The position numbers and the translations under genes were made by a program. 14,618 nucleotides of DNA from Temnopleurus reevesii (lineage: Eukaryota; Echinodermata; Echinoidea; Temnopleuroida; Temnopleuridae): assembly GCA_036244855.1 (NCBI GenBank), contig BQKZ01006940.1, positions 26,654-41,271 of the forward strand. Reading direction: 5' to 3'. How positions within the stretch are numbered: position 1 is the stretch's first letter; the number at the start of each line of letters is the position of its first letter. Below the pieces are notes generated by a model that did not search any database, had not been told where the DNA came from, and saw only the letters and a program-made list of their open reading frames with translations. Of the stretch, positions 12,601 through 14,618 are shown in pieces.

Positions 12601-13901
12601 TTCCAAATCAATGTTAATTGCAAGTGTAAATATTAGCTTTCATCATTAAATAGAAATTTAAAAATTGAAATGAAAAATATATGTGAAATATCTAAAAATC
12701 TACACTTTCACATGCAGATTAAATGTAAGTGAACTTCATTGAGTGAATATCTACAGCTGCCAAACTATATGCATAAAGGACATGACATTCTGCATGGTAT
12801 TATGCAAATCTTAGGGAATATTTGTCAGATTATAAATTAAAATATCGATAGTTAACAGCTGAAAAAATTTTGTTCTCATGGAAGAAAGTATGAGAACAAA
12901 AACAATTTATCTAATTCTTTCACTTGAAAGGTAAACATTGAATTTCACATATATCCTATACAGTTGGCAGCTCTGAAAAATCATTCCGATACAAATATCA
13001 TATTGTTACATAAGGAATGAGAATTATCACATATTGCAATAATGATTACAAATATTTACTAATTTTCTTTCTCTTTTTACTCACTGAGGGATCTTGTGAG
13101 AGGGTCAACACTTCAGCATGGTGCTCAGGAAAATGATCTGTAAAAAAAGAAGAAAGATAATGATTCTTTGGAGTAGAATAAGACATCAGAATAAGGGGGA
13201 ATTGCTCAAAATCAACTGCAAATCAACTGCAACTTTGCAAATTGTAACGCGCATTTTCATTCGCGCACGGTATGCGCATTCACCAAGACACGCATGAAAC
13301 AATGGTTTTGATTGGTATGTTCCGATCAACTGCAACTTGCGATCAACTTTTGAGCAACACCCTCTAAGTCTTCCCATGAATTGCTTAAATATCACAATAC
13401 CACGTATATCACAATATCATTATGATACCATTAGTGGCTAATGTTAAAACAGCAAGTTTATGAATCCTAGTGCTATCAAAACTAGATTAGAATGTATTAC
13501 TTTTGTTTAAACAAATCATAGTTGGAATATAAATGTAAATTGGTTACAAACCCGATTTCTAGTTTTCAATACCACGTCCAGGATAAGCATACACACACTG
13601 AGATGTATTCAAGCAACACATACCAATACAACTCAACATAGAAGATTTAAAATTCCAAAAGGTAATTACAATGAAATATTTAATATTACAGCTGTTGTTT
13701 TTTCTTTGCTATACCTTCAGTAATCAGCTTAGATTTTGGTCTCTTCTTCCCTTTCTCCACACCATCATCTGCTCCAAACACAGAATCCTCACTGCAGACG
13801 CTGTCTGAATCATCATCAGATAGACTACTCATGAAGAAAACCTTCTCAGGGGTGGGGTCGGGCGTGGATAGAATGCCCCTTTTGTCGACGCAGCAAAGAG
13901 A
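129..13901 (-). CDS. TMEM94: TMEM94 ortholog (ERMA, P-type ATPase-like ER membrane protein), 16 internal exons, partial
   Basis: Seen: sixteen segments with AG..GT borders join in consistent phase into 956 open codons. Landmarks in order are CVDKRGIL, LALYKLP, SEFWDGSDLY, ILDFYQRA, RRSSWD-like RSSWDMD, QIFIGMV, GWNCHISL, AKLPRGI, NVPLLVPLFTD, EIMQDYGEV, LPCSLSF and MTQATGKNL. Known: these match, in order, the middle of vertebrate TMEM94 (about 1350 residues), a multi-pass ER protein related to P-type ATPases and reported to act in ER Mg2+ uptake. The segment spans the cytosolic catalytic region between M4 and M5, plus the next two membrane helices. Anything upstream of the phosphorylation site and downstream of M6 lies outside the window. 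The P-type signature motifs are degenerate, as in the vertebrate protein. Orthology is confident; transport function is inferred from the family. Match is from memory, not from a search. Confidence 0.93.
465..545 (-). repeat. partial duplicate of the exon 16 acceptor region
   Basis: 'CCCCTTGCCTGAAATAGA' occurs at 367-384 and again at 473-490. The similarity continues through the intron side (ACAATAATGTATTGG against CCAATAATGTATTGC, and CATTATACCAG against CATTATTCCAG). The offset is about 106 bp. On the minus strand this is the polypyrimidine and AG acceptor of exon 16 plus about a dozen exon bases, so the intron holds a decoy acceptor. The exon part is cut off and frame is lost just after it. 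Confidence 0.75.
917..1062 (-). pseudogene. decayed partial copy of TMEM94 exon 15
   Basis: The minus strand reads MTSHCQMTQLEFTTVLSCLY then PLDLISSLIRD, matching exon 15 (WTTSHGRT...TTLLTSLPCSLSF...LDHISLISLIRE). It also shares 'CTCTGATGAGTGAT' near the donor (950 and 1100) and 'TCTTGGGG' at the other end (offset 174 bp there, 150 bp at the donor, so a 24-bp net indel). A potential donor AT|GTAAGT remains, but the copy lacks the exon 15 acceptor and its first third. Confidence 0.8.
1098..1290 (-). CDS. TMEM94: TMEM94 exon 15: end of phosphorylation domain
   Basis: 193 nt. The acceptor is CATCAACTAG; the first T completes a Ser codon with AG from exon 14. It ends in phase 0 at REGAG|GTAAGT-type donor (ATC AGA GAG|GTAAGTG). 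It encodes SIGMEPLLPHIC, then a polar linker with PKTPPNWTTS, then LLTSLPCSLSFHRLDHISLI and SLIRE. ADIRIGME, formed across the junction, corresponds to the 'ADIGIAM' segment that follows the P-type hinge motif. The LPCSLSF block is conserved in TMEM94. The chain then enters M5 in exon 16. Confidence 0.92.
1291..2024 (-). other. intron 14, no recognised element
   Basis: 734 nt, AT-rich, with GT..AG ends. It holds a GA-rich stretch at about 1790-1915 on the plus strand (pyrimidine-rich in the transcript). Several ORFs of 77-78 codons here show no protein-like composition. I see no gene or repeat family. Confidence 0.7.
2025..2133 (-). CDS. TMEM94: TMEM94 exon 14: degenerate hinge motif region
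   Basis: 109 nt. The acceptor is TTTTTTCACCCTAG and the donor ATATCAG|GTAAATA. Entry phase completes ACA (Thr) with the last A of exon 13. It encodes TREMVEIMQDYGEVVCCMGS then SLNIANAPIFAQADI. This aligns with the P-type segment 'VAMTGDGVNDAPALKKADI': the Asp residues of GDGxND are replaced (CMGSSLNIAN) while N-A-P and ADI remain. That departure is also known in vertebrate TMEM94 (CLGSSANL), so it is a family trait rather than damage. Confidence 0.93.
2134..2575 (-). other. intron 13, no recognised element
   Basis: 442 nt, AT-rich, with GT..AG ends. No repeat, RNA or coding signal was found. Confidence 0.65.
2576..2675 (-). CDS. TMEM94: TMEM94 exon 13: NVPLLVPLFTD/TPE segment
   Basis: 100 nt, entering in phase 0 after TTTCACCCAAG and leaving after GAA A|GTAAGT. 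It encodes AKLPRGIANIRPHIERIDNV followed by PLLVPLFTDVTPE. This is among the most strongly conserved parts of TMEM94. FTDVTPE sits where classical P-type ATPases have 'FARVTPEQK' in the phosphorylation domain. Exon 12 supplies the preceding disordered linker. Confidence 0.95.
2676..3252 (-). other. intron 12, low-complexity only
   Basis: 577 nt. It contains A-rich and CA-rich stretches at about 2925-2955 and a C-run followed by an A-run at about 3130-3165 (plus strand). No coding or RNA signal was seen. Confidence 0.65.
3253..4023 (-). CDS. TMEM94: TMEM94 exon 12: long acidic Ser-rich disordered insert
   Basis: 771 nt, 257 codons, phase 0 at both ends. The acceptor is TTCATTTATAG and the donor AATAGG|GTAAGA. 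It opens with VEIEVEAQKVRFDPVEAVVV and is then almost wholly Ser, Thr, Glu, Asp and Asn, with runs such as ANEDDDDGIERD, KSSSSSSTADRS and SSPTSNLSSPSSANS. No fold is recognised; it looks like a cytosolic disordered loop in the phosphorylation domain between GWNCHISL and AKLPRGI. Vertebrate TMEM94 has a much shorter acidic loop here. Two acidic dileucine-type motifs (EEDALL, ETDALL) are visible. The single open frame bounded by good splice sites supports it as real exon. It is the largest exon of the window, and GAT/TCA triplet runs suggest growth by slippage. Confidence 0.88.
4024..5070 (-). other. intron 11 with short tandem repeats near its donor
   Basis: 1047 nt, AT-rich. The part nearest exon 11 (about 4650-5070) is built of about 87-bp repeats described separately. 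The remainder (4024-4650) shows nothing recognisable. Confidence 0.7.
4650..5085 (-). repeat. about 87-bp tandem repeats derived from the exon 11 donor end
   Basis: 'TGTTTCATCAACAT' occurs at 4698, 4785 and 4988, and the related 'TGCTTCATCAGC' at 5074 is the end of exon 11 itself. Spacings are 87, 203 and 86 bp. Between the anchors the copies share 'ATATAATTTG(G/A)CATC', 'AAAATGTA(A/G)CA' and '(A)GAATGAGATTT'. On the minus strand each anchor reads ATGTTGATGAAACACAG, against GCTGATGAAGCACAG|GTTAAT at the real donor. In the intronic copies the GT after CACAG has become AT or is missing. Confidence 0.75.
5071..5325 (-). CDS. TMEM94: TMEM94 exon 11: GWNCHISL segment and polar linker
   Basis: 255 nt, 85 codons, phase 0 at both ends. 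The acceptor is TTATCTTACAG and the donor GCACAG|GTTAAT. It begins VFSEKLGLEAGWNCHISLLH, which matches the conserved TMEM94 block after the degenerate MITGD equivalent, then becomes Ser- and acid-rich (SSSSHLPHSGDTF...GEGVKSDGGETSPQ) and leads into exon 12. A diverged duplicate of its first 135 bases lies just upstream in the transcript. This copy is taken as real because it keeps Gly-Trp-Asn-Cys and joins exon 10 in phase; the other would shift frame. Confidence 0.93.
5326..5533 (-). pseudogene. 171-bp tandem duplicate of the start of exon 11
   Basis: Bases 5363-5497 repeat 5192-5326 at a constant offset of 171 bp (57 codons) with no net indel. The encoded text is VFSQKLHLETGQNCHISRLH then QETFTSSSSHLPHTGDMF, against VFSEKLGLEAGWNCHISLLH in exon 11. 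The frame stays open across the 36 or so intervening intron bases into exon 11. The upstream acceptor has an extra G (CCTTTAG|GGTGTTC), so splicing from phase-0 exon 10 would put the copy out of frame. The Trp is changed to Gln. Confidence 0.85.
5839..5980 (-). CDS. TMEM94: TMEM94 exon 10: FIGMV and altered MITGD segment
   Basis: 142 nt. The acceptor is TCCTATCCAG; its first G completes Arg with AG of exon 9. It ends in phase 0 at AGCAGG|GTAAAT. It encodes SQCGQIFIGMVTSNYQAKSD, then IVALLEQLDNACIRFVHFSR and DQELRSR. FIGMV corresponds to the P-type 'GLVGM' strand, and IRFVHFSRDQ replaces 'IRVVMITGDN', so the Asp of TGD is shifted or lost, as in vertebrate TMEM94 (VYFSLED). The sense strand just upstream is a long pyrimidine tract (about 6040-6190 in the plus strand as purines). 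Confidence 0.94.
5981..6665 (-). other. intron 9, polypyrimidine tract and microsatellite
   Basis: 685 nt. The acceptor half (5995-6190) is purine-rich on the plus strand, hence pyrimidine-rich in the transcript. The donor half is the GAT/ATC microsatellite listed separately. Confidence 0.8.
6366..6656. repeat. (ATC/GAT)n microsatellite with 120-bp higher-order repeat
   Basis: Two uninterrupted ATC runs of roughly 17 units (about 6483-6535 and 6603-6653) sit in two 120-bp blocks. 'GATCATCATGATTATCATC' appears at 6470 and 6590, and each is preceded by a CAC/CCA-rich segment. Poly-Asp, poly-Met and poly-His reading frames here are simple-repeat artefacts. The microsatellite lies directly downstream of the exon 9 donor in the transcript. 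Confidence 0.95.
6666..6791 (-). CDS. TMEM94: TMEM94 exon 9: polar linker in nucleotide-binding domain
   Basis: 126 nt. The acceptor is TTTTCCCTAG and the donor CTACAG|GTAAAC; phase is 2 in and 2 out. It encodes RSSWDMDTSRERHTDVHRTR, then KYHSLDSTMNKNGAIRSAEE and CYR. The RRSSW-like start matches the vertebrate 'ARRSSWSSDEG' position before 'QIFMGMV'. Ser- and Arg-rich composition suggests a flexible, possibly phosphorylated loop, but that is inference. Confidence 0.9.
6792..7230 (-). other. intron 8, no recognised element
   Basis: 439 nt of AT-rich sequence with normal splice ends. Nothing was recognised. Confidence 0.65.
7231..7407 (-). CDS. TMEM94: TMEM94 exon 8: ILDFYQRA segment
   Basis: 177 nt. 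The acceptor is GTATTTGCAG; its first C completes Cys with TG of exon 7. The donor is TTGGCCAG|GTATTA. It encodes KKILDFYQRATLSSYCTAFA then YQPMAEPIDSRLGEFYIELP and GNHKRPHDQYMNDIPGLA. This matches the TMEM94 'KKVLDFYQRACLSGYCSAFAYKPM' block, the C-terminal part of the nucleotide-binding domain. A decayed partial copy lies in the preceding intron. Confidence 0.95.
7408..8134 (-). other. intron 7 with a decayed copy of exon 8
   Basis: 727 nt, AT-rich. Apart from the exon 8 copy at 7574-7680 nothing was recognised. Confidence 0.75.
7574..7680 (-). pseudogene. decayed partial copy of TMEM94 exon 8
   Basis: 'GTTTGTGATTGCC' at 7274 recurs at 7579, and 'GCTGGTAGAAATCTAGAAT' at 7382 recurs at 7643. 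The offset falls from 305 to 261 bp, so about 44 bp of exon were lost and the frame is broken. The minus strand reads ILDFYQQATLSSYCT and then diverges. The acceptor TTTGCAG has become TTTGCAT, removing the AG. Confidence 0.85.
8135..8237 (-). CDS. TMEM94: TMEM94 exon 7: altered KGA motif and FWDGSD segment
   Basis: 103 nt. The acceptor is CTATTTGGCAG; GA completes Gly with the last G of exon 6. The donor is GAATG|GTAATT in phase 2. It encodes CQQLLTQGSASLLLDLCSEF followed by WDGSDLYSLTENE. It corresponds to the P-type nucleotide-binding 'KGAPE...C..W' region, with Lys replaced (TQGSAS). Vertebrate TMEM94 also lacks that Lys. FWDGSDLY is a TMEM94 signature. Confidence 0.95.
8238..9191 (-). 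other. intron 6 with two extra copies of the exon 6 donor end
   Basis: 954 nt. Its first 310 or so bases (transcript order) are the 129-bp tandem units listed separately. The rest (8238-8880) is AT-rich with nothing recognised. Confidence 0.75.
8881..9130 (-). repeat. two extra 129-bp units carrying the 3' end of exon 6
   Basis: 'CGCTTCTTGATG' and flanking bases recur at 8983, 9112 and 9241, exactly 129 bp apart. 'TAAGGTAATATTATTTTAAA' recurs at 9001 and 9130. Each unit has the last 55 or so exon bases (KRIPAPHTLSVLVKQD), a donor (ACAG|GTGAGT in the two nearest, ACTG|GTGAGT in the third) and intron start. The leftmost unit has extra bases near 8900-8925. Reading on from exon 6 past its first donor meets a TAA 15 codons later, so the extra donors cannot extend the protein. 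Confidence 0.93.
9192..9309 (-). CDS. TMEM94: TMEM94 exon 6: nucleotide-binding domain linker
   Basis: 118 nt. The acceptor is TTTAATTCAG, entering in phase 0 after exon 5. The donor is ATACAG|GTGAGT in phase 1. It encodes SDADENDVGGKRFARSRSFI then KKRIPAPHTLSVLVKQDNT. The basic KRRPPLSH-like stretch followed by 'SLFIKD' in vertebrate TMEM94 occupies the same place. Its 3' end is duplicated twice downstream. The first donor is chosen because it alone keeps the frame into exon 7. Confidence 0.92.
9310..9789 (-). other. intron 5 with degenerate ATC/CAT repeat
   Basis: 480 nt, mostly the simple repeat listed separately; nothing else was seen. Confidence 0.75.
9478..9745. repeat. degenerate (ATC)n simple repeat
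   Basis: TCATCATC-type triplets interrupted by ATT, AAA and GGC units. There is no long pure run (longest about 9704-9728). His-, Ile- and Met-rich frames on both strands are artefacts. It is older or more interrupted than the one at 6366-6656. Confidence 0.9.
9790..9883 (-). CDS. TMEM94: TMEM94 exon 5: GF-x-LALYKLP segment
   Basis: 94 nt. The acceptor is TTCATGCAG; its first G completes Arg with AG of exon 4. It ends in phase 0 at CTACCA|GTAAGT. It encodes CLCQIAQVMGFTEQATEAYK then LEHKLALYKLP. It matches 'LCELARLIGFTPGAKELF...HLALYRLP' of vertebrate TMEM94. Confidence 0.95.
10065..10713 (+). mobile_element. 5'-truncated L2/CR1-type LINE, 3' end with (ATT)n tail
   Basis: About 650 bp antisense to the host gene in intron 4. 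It contains the end of the reverse-transcriptase ORF (10072-10620), a short 3' UTR ending 'AGTGCTATATAAATT' (10676-10689) and an (ATT)n tail to about 10713. Short flanks share 'TATAGA' (10065 and 10713), a possible minimal target duplication. The endonuclease and catalytic YADD region are missing, so it cannot be autonomous. Confidence 0.88.
10072..10620 (+). pseudogene. C-terminal fragment of LINE reverse transcriptase ORF
   Basis: 182 open codons ending in TAA. Recognisable blocks are IRKYLDKHT, LSRLDYGGCLLGG, DRLQRLQNRSARI, LLNELHWLPVSKRI, YKSLSTTIPHYI and PRLWNSLPASLRN followed by LFKKHLKTHLYNS. These are typical of the thumb and post-RT region of L2/CR1-like non-LTR retrotransposons. No frameshift or stop is seen in this part, so the insertion is fairly young. 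Start codons here are incidental; the ORF is truncated at its 5' end. Confidence 0.92.
10978..11262 (+). mobile_element. tRNA-derived SINE
   Basis: The tRNA-like head (10978-11050) has a box A-like TGGTGTAGTGG (10984-10994) and box B GGTTCGAATCC (11028-11038). Its ends pair as an acceptor stem (CGCCGTG with CATGGCG). The anticodon region (CTTTCAA) resembles tRNA-Glu but the stem is poor. A non-tRNA body of about 180 bp follows, ending 'GCGCTATATAAATT' (11231-11244) and (ATT)n. It lies in intron 4, antisense to the gene, about 25 bp from exon 4. Box A and box B imply a Pol III promoter; activity is unknown. Confidence 0.9.
11286..11413 (-). CDS. TMEM94: TMEM94 exon 4: nucleotide-binding domain segment
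   Basis: 128 nt. The acceptor is TTTAATAACAG and the donor GAGGAG|GTAAT in phase 2. It encodes GLTILMNTCNQNTVETYSSF, then MDHISSSVYNDESNHYMHVS and QR. It follows 'SSLKP' directly as in vertebrate TMEM94 ('SLKPLGL...LLN.C'). The SINE ends just beyond its donor. Confidence 0.93.
11414..12170 (-). other. intron 3 with long polypyrimidine (sense) tract
   Basis: 757 nt. From about 11700 to 12150 the plus strand is strongly purine-rich (GAGAGG, GGGAGA and GAAGAGAG units), so the transcript begins this intron with a 400-base CU-rich stretch. The rest is plain AT-rich sequence. Long Ser/Leu/Pro frames on the minus strand (11733-12233) are a composition artefact. Confidence 0.8.
12171..12236 (-). CDS. 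TMEM94: TMEM94 exon 3: micro-exon, FDEANWDRHISSLKP
   Basis: 66 nt, 22 codons, phase 0 at both ends. The acceptor is TATCTCCTGCAG and the donor CCTATG|GTAAGA. It encodes GLFGIEFDEANWDRHISSLK PM, matching 'IQFDDSNWQLHLTSLKP' in vertebrate TMEM94. The frame stays open for over 140 codons past the donor only because the intron is pyrimidine-rich. Confidence 0.93.
12237..13084 (-). other. intron 2, one hairpin, otherwise nothing recognised
   Basis: 848 nt, AT-rich. The only structure noted is a perfect 12-bp inverted repeat, TTTTGTTCTCAT / ATGAGAACAAAA, with a 10-base loop at 12868-12901. Confidence 0.7.
13085..13137 (-). CDS. TMEM94: TMEM94 exon 2: micro-exon, HFPEHHAEVLTLSQD
   Basis: 53 nt. 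The acceptor is CTTTTTTTACAG; AT completes Asp with G of exon 1. It ends in phase 0 at CCCTCA|GTGAGT. It encodes HFPEHHAEVLTLSQDPS. The vertebrate protein has 'YHLEMLSLSQDQ' at this point, just before the exon 3 match, which fixes both the exon and its frame. Confidence 0.9.
13138..13714 (-). other. intron 1 with a small TIR element
   Basis: 577 nt, AT-rich except for the GC-richer element at 13202-13357. Nothing else was recognised. Confidence 0.7.
13202..13357. mobile_element. small TIR-bounded, GC-richer element (possible MITE)
   Basis: TTGCTCAAAA (13202-13211) is inverted as TTTTGAGCAA (13348-13357). Inside, ATCAACTGCA recurs three times (13211, 13222, 13325), and the core is richer in CG dinucleotides (ACGCGC, TCGCGCACG, ATGCGC) than the surrounding intron. 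No coding capacity. Identity as a transposon is inferred from the termini only. Confidence 0.45.
13715..13901 (-). CDS. TMEM94: TMEM94 exon 1 of window: phosphorylation-site equivalent and acidic tail
   Basis: 187 nt. The acceptor is TATTCATGTAG, entering in phase 0; the donor CTGAAG|GTATAG leaves phase 1. It encodes SLCCVDKRGILSTPDPTPEK then VFFMSSLSDDDSDSVCSEDS and a basic end (KGKKRPKSKLITE). CVDKRGIL occupies the place of the P-type 'CSDKTGTL': the Asp that is phosphorylated in the superfamily is kept (codon 13884-13886), while Thr-Gly-Thr becomes Arg-Gly-Ile. Vertebrate TMEM94 has the same kind of change (VDKxGILSWPNP). The 5' half of this exon is repeated upstream in a seven-copy array. 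Confidence 0.94.
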
Positions 13902-14105
13902 CTACATGAATAGAAAATATAAGCAAGATTTTTAATTTAAGGCTATCATACGATCGAATACTCATTAAGTATACATTTTCAGAGTTAAGGTCCGGTATTG
14001 TCAGGATACCCCCTCTTGACAAAGCAGCAAAAGTTACTTTGATGAAAGATGGAGTAAAATATATATTCAATATCATTATAAGGTCATCATAATAATGATT
14101 ATCTT

Positions 14106-14180
14106 ATGAAGAAAACCTTCTCAGGGGTGGGGTCGGCATTGATAAAATACCTCTCTTGTCAACACAGCAAAGTGACTAAA
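14106..14180 (-). pseudogene. frameshifted upstream copy of exon 1
   Basis: The acceptor TATTTAG is followed by SLCCVDKRGILS, then a one-base deletion (ATGCCGACC against ACGCCCGACC in exon 1) shifts the frame and a TAA follows 9 codons on. It is an inactive copy by its sequence. Confidence 0.8.
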
Positions 14181-14434
14181 TACAGAAAATATAAGAGAGA
14201 CTGTGATTAAAAAGTTATCATAATATTGACAACATGTGAAGAAAATAATTTCAGGGGACTCAGGTGTTGACAGGGGTCGACGGTCCTTTGCAAGATTTCC
14301 ACTACAAGGTTTTCAAACAATTTTGAATACTCATTAAGTATATATTTTCAGAGTTTAAGGTTTGGGGTTGTTACGATACCCTTCCTAACAATGCAGCAAG
14401 GTTACTTTGATGAAGGCTGAAAAACTACATATTG

Positions 14435-14540
14435 TCATTATTATCATAAGGTCATCATCGGACAGACTCATAAAGAAAACCTTCTCAGGGGTTGGGTCGG
14501 GTGTGGAGAGGATACCTCTCTTATCAACACAGCAAAGAGA
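14435..14540 (-). pseudogene. best-preserved upstream copy of exon 1
   Basis: The acceptor ATTCATTTAG is followed in phase 0 by SLCCVDKRGILSTPDPTPEK then VFFMSLSDDD, almost identical to exon 1 with synonymous differences (GTTGAT for GTCGAC). After SDDD the text departs, no good donor is seen, and the frame stops within about 20 codons. It could act as an alternative acceptor giving a truncated protein, or be inert. Confidence 0.75.
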
Positions 14541-14618
14541 CTAAATGAATAGAAACATGAAGGAGGGAGATTTTCATTATAAGGTTATTGAATATTCATG
14601 AAGTATACATTTTCAGAT

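Larger units (their letters stand above)
13902..14618 (-). repeat. tandem array of degenerate exon 1 copies (about 128-bp period)
   Basis: The anchor '(C/T)(T/A)CAT(N)AAG' at the 3' side of each copy occurs at 13828 (real exon), 13961, 14103, 14231, 14331, 14468 and 14595 (cut by the window edge), at spacings of 100-142 bp. Copies at 14103 and 14468 share 'GAAAACCTTCTCAGGGG' with the exon; those at 13961, 14331 and 14595 form a second type with 'AAGTATACATTTTCAGA'-like text. The 14231 copy is strongly diverged. The preceding true exon of the gene is outside the window. Confidence 0.9.

Noticed and set aside
13846..14076. A 76-codon minus-strand ORF as a separate small gene
   Set aside because: It is one degenerate exon copy read through into exon 1 in the wrong frame.

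Overview
The window is a stretch of a metazoan nuclear genome, probably a sea urchin or other echinoderm. It is AT-rich, with small exons separated by introns of a few hundred bases that have GT..AG ends. It also holds a tRNA-derived SINE and the tail of an L2/CR1-type LINE, both ending in a '(A)TATAAATT...(ATT)n' tail. The echinoid assignment is inference; no species-level marker was found.

One gene fills almost the whole window on the minus strand: the central part of an ortholog of TMEM94 (also called ERMA or KIAA0195), an ER-membrane, P-type-ATPase-like protein implicated in Mg2+ handling. I reconstruct 16 consecutive internal exons, in transcription order: 13901-13715, 13137-13085, 12236-12171, 11413-11286, 9883-9790, 9309-9192, 8237-8135, 7407-7231, 6791-6666, 5980-5839, 5325-5071, 4023-3253, 2675-2576, 2133-2025, 1290-1098 and 374-129. 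All 15 junctions agree in phase and together give 2868 nt, or 956 codons, with no in-frame stop. They start at the phosphorylation-site equivalent (CVDKRGIL), cross the nucleotide-binding and phosphorylation domains, and end in a membrane hairpin matching M5-M6. The N-terminal exons (above 14618) and the C-terminal exons (below 129) are outside the window, so no promoter, start codon, stop codon or polyA site of this gene is present.

The most unusual feature is repeated tandem duplication of exon-intron junctions within this one gene. The phosphorylation-motif exon is followed upstream by six further degenerate copies at about 128-bp spacing (13828-14618). The donor end of exon 6 occurs three times at exactly 129 bp. 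The start of exon 11 is repeated at exactly 171 bp and its donor end at about 87 bp. Exons 8, 15 and 16 each have a decayed partial copy. Most copies are visibly broken (lost AG, frameshift or immediate stop), but one (14540-14440) keeps an acceptor and an open catalytic motif.

Other intron content: a GAT/ATC microsatellite with 120-bp higher-order structure (6366-6656) and a looser one (9478-9745); an inverted-repeat element (9993-10805) split by a 5'-truncated LINE whose 182-residue reverse-transcriptase C-terminus lies on the plus strand; the SINE (10978-11262); a short TIR-bounded element (13202-13357); and polypurine tracts (6040-6190, 11700-12150). No stable RNA gene, CRISPR array or prokaryotic feature was seen.
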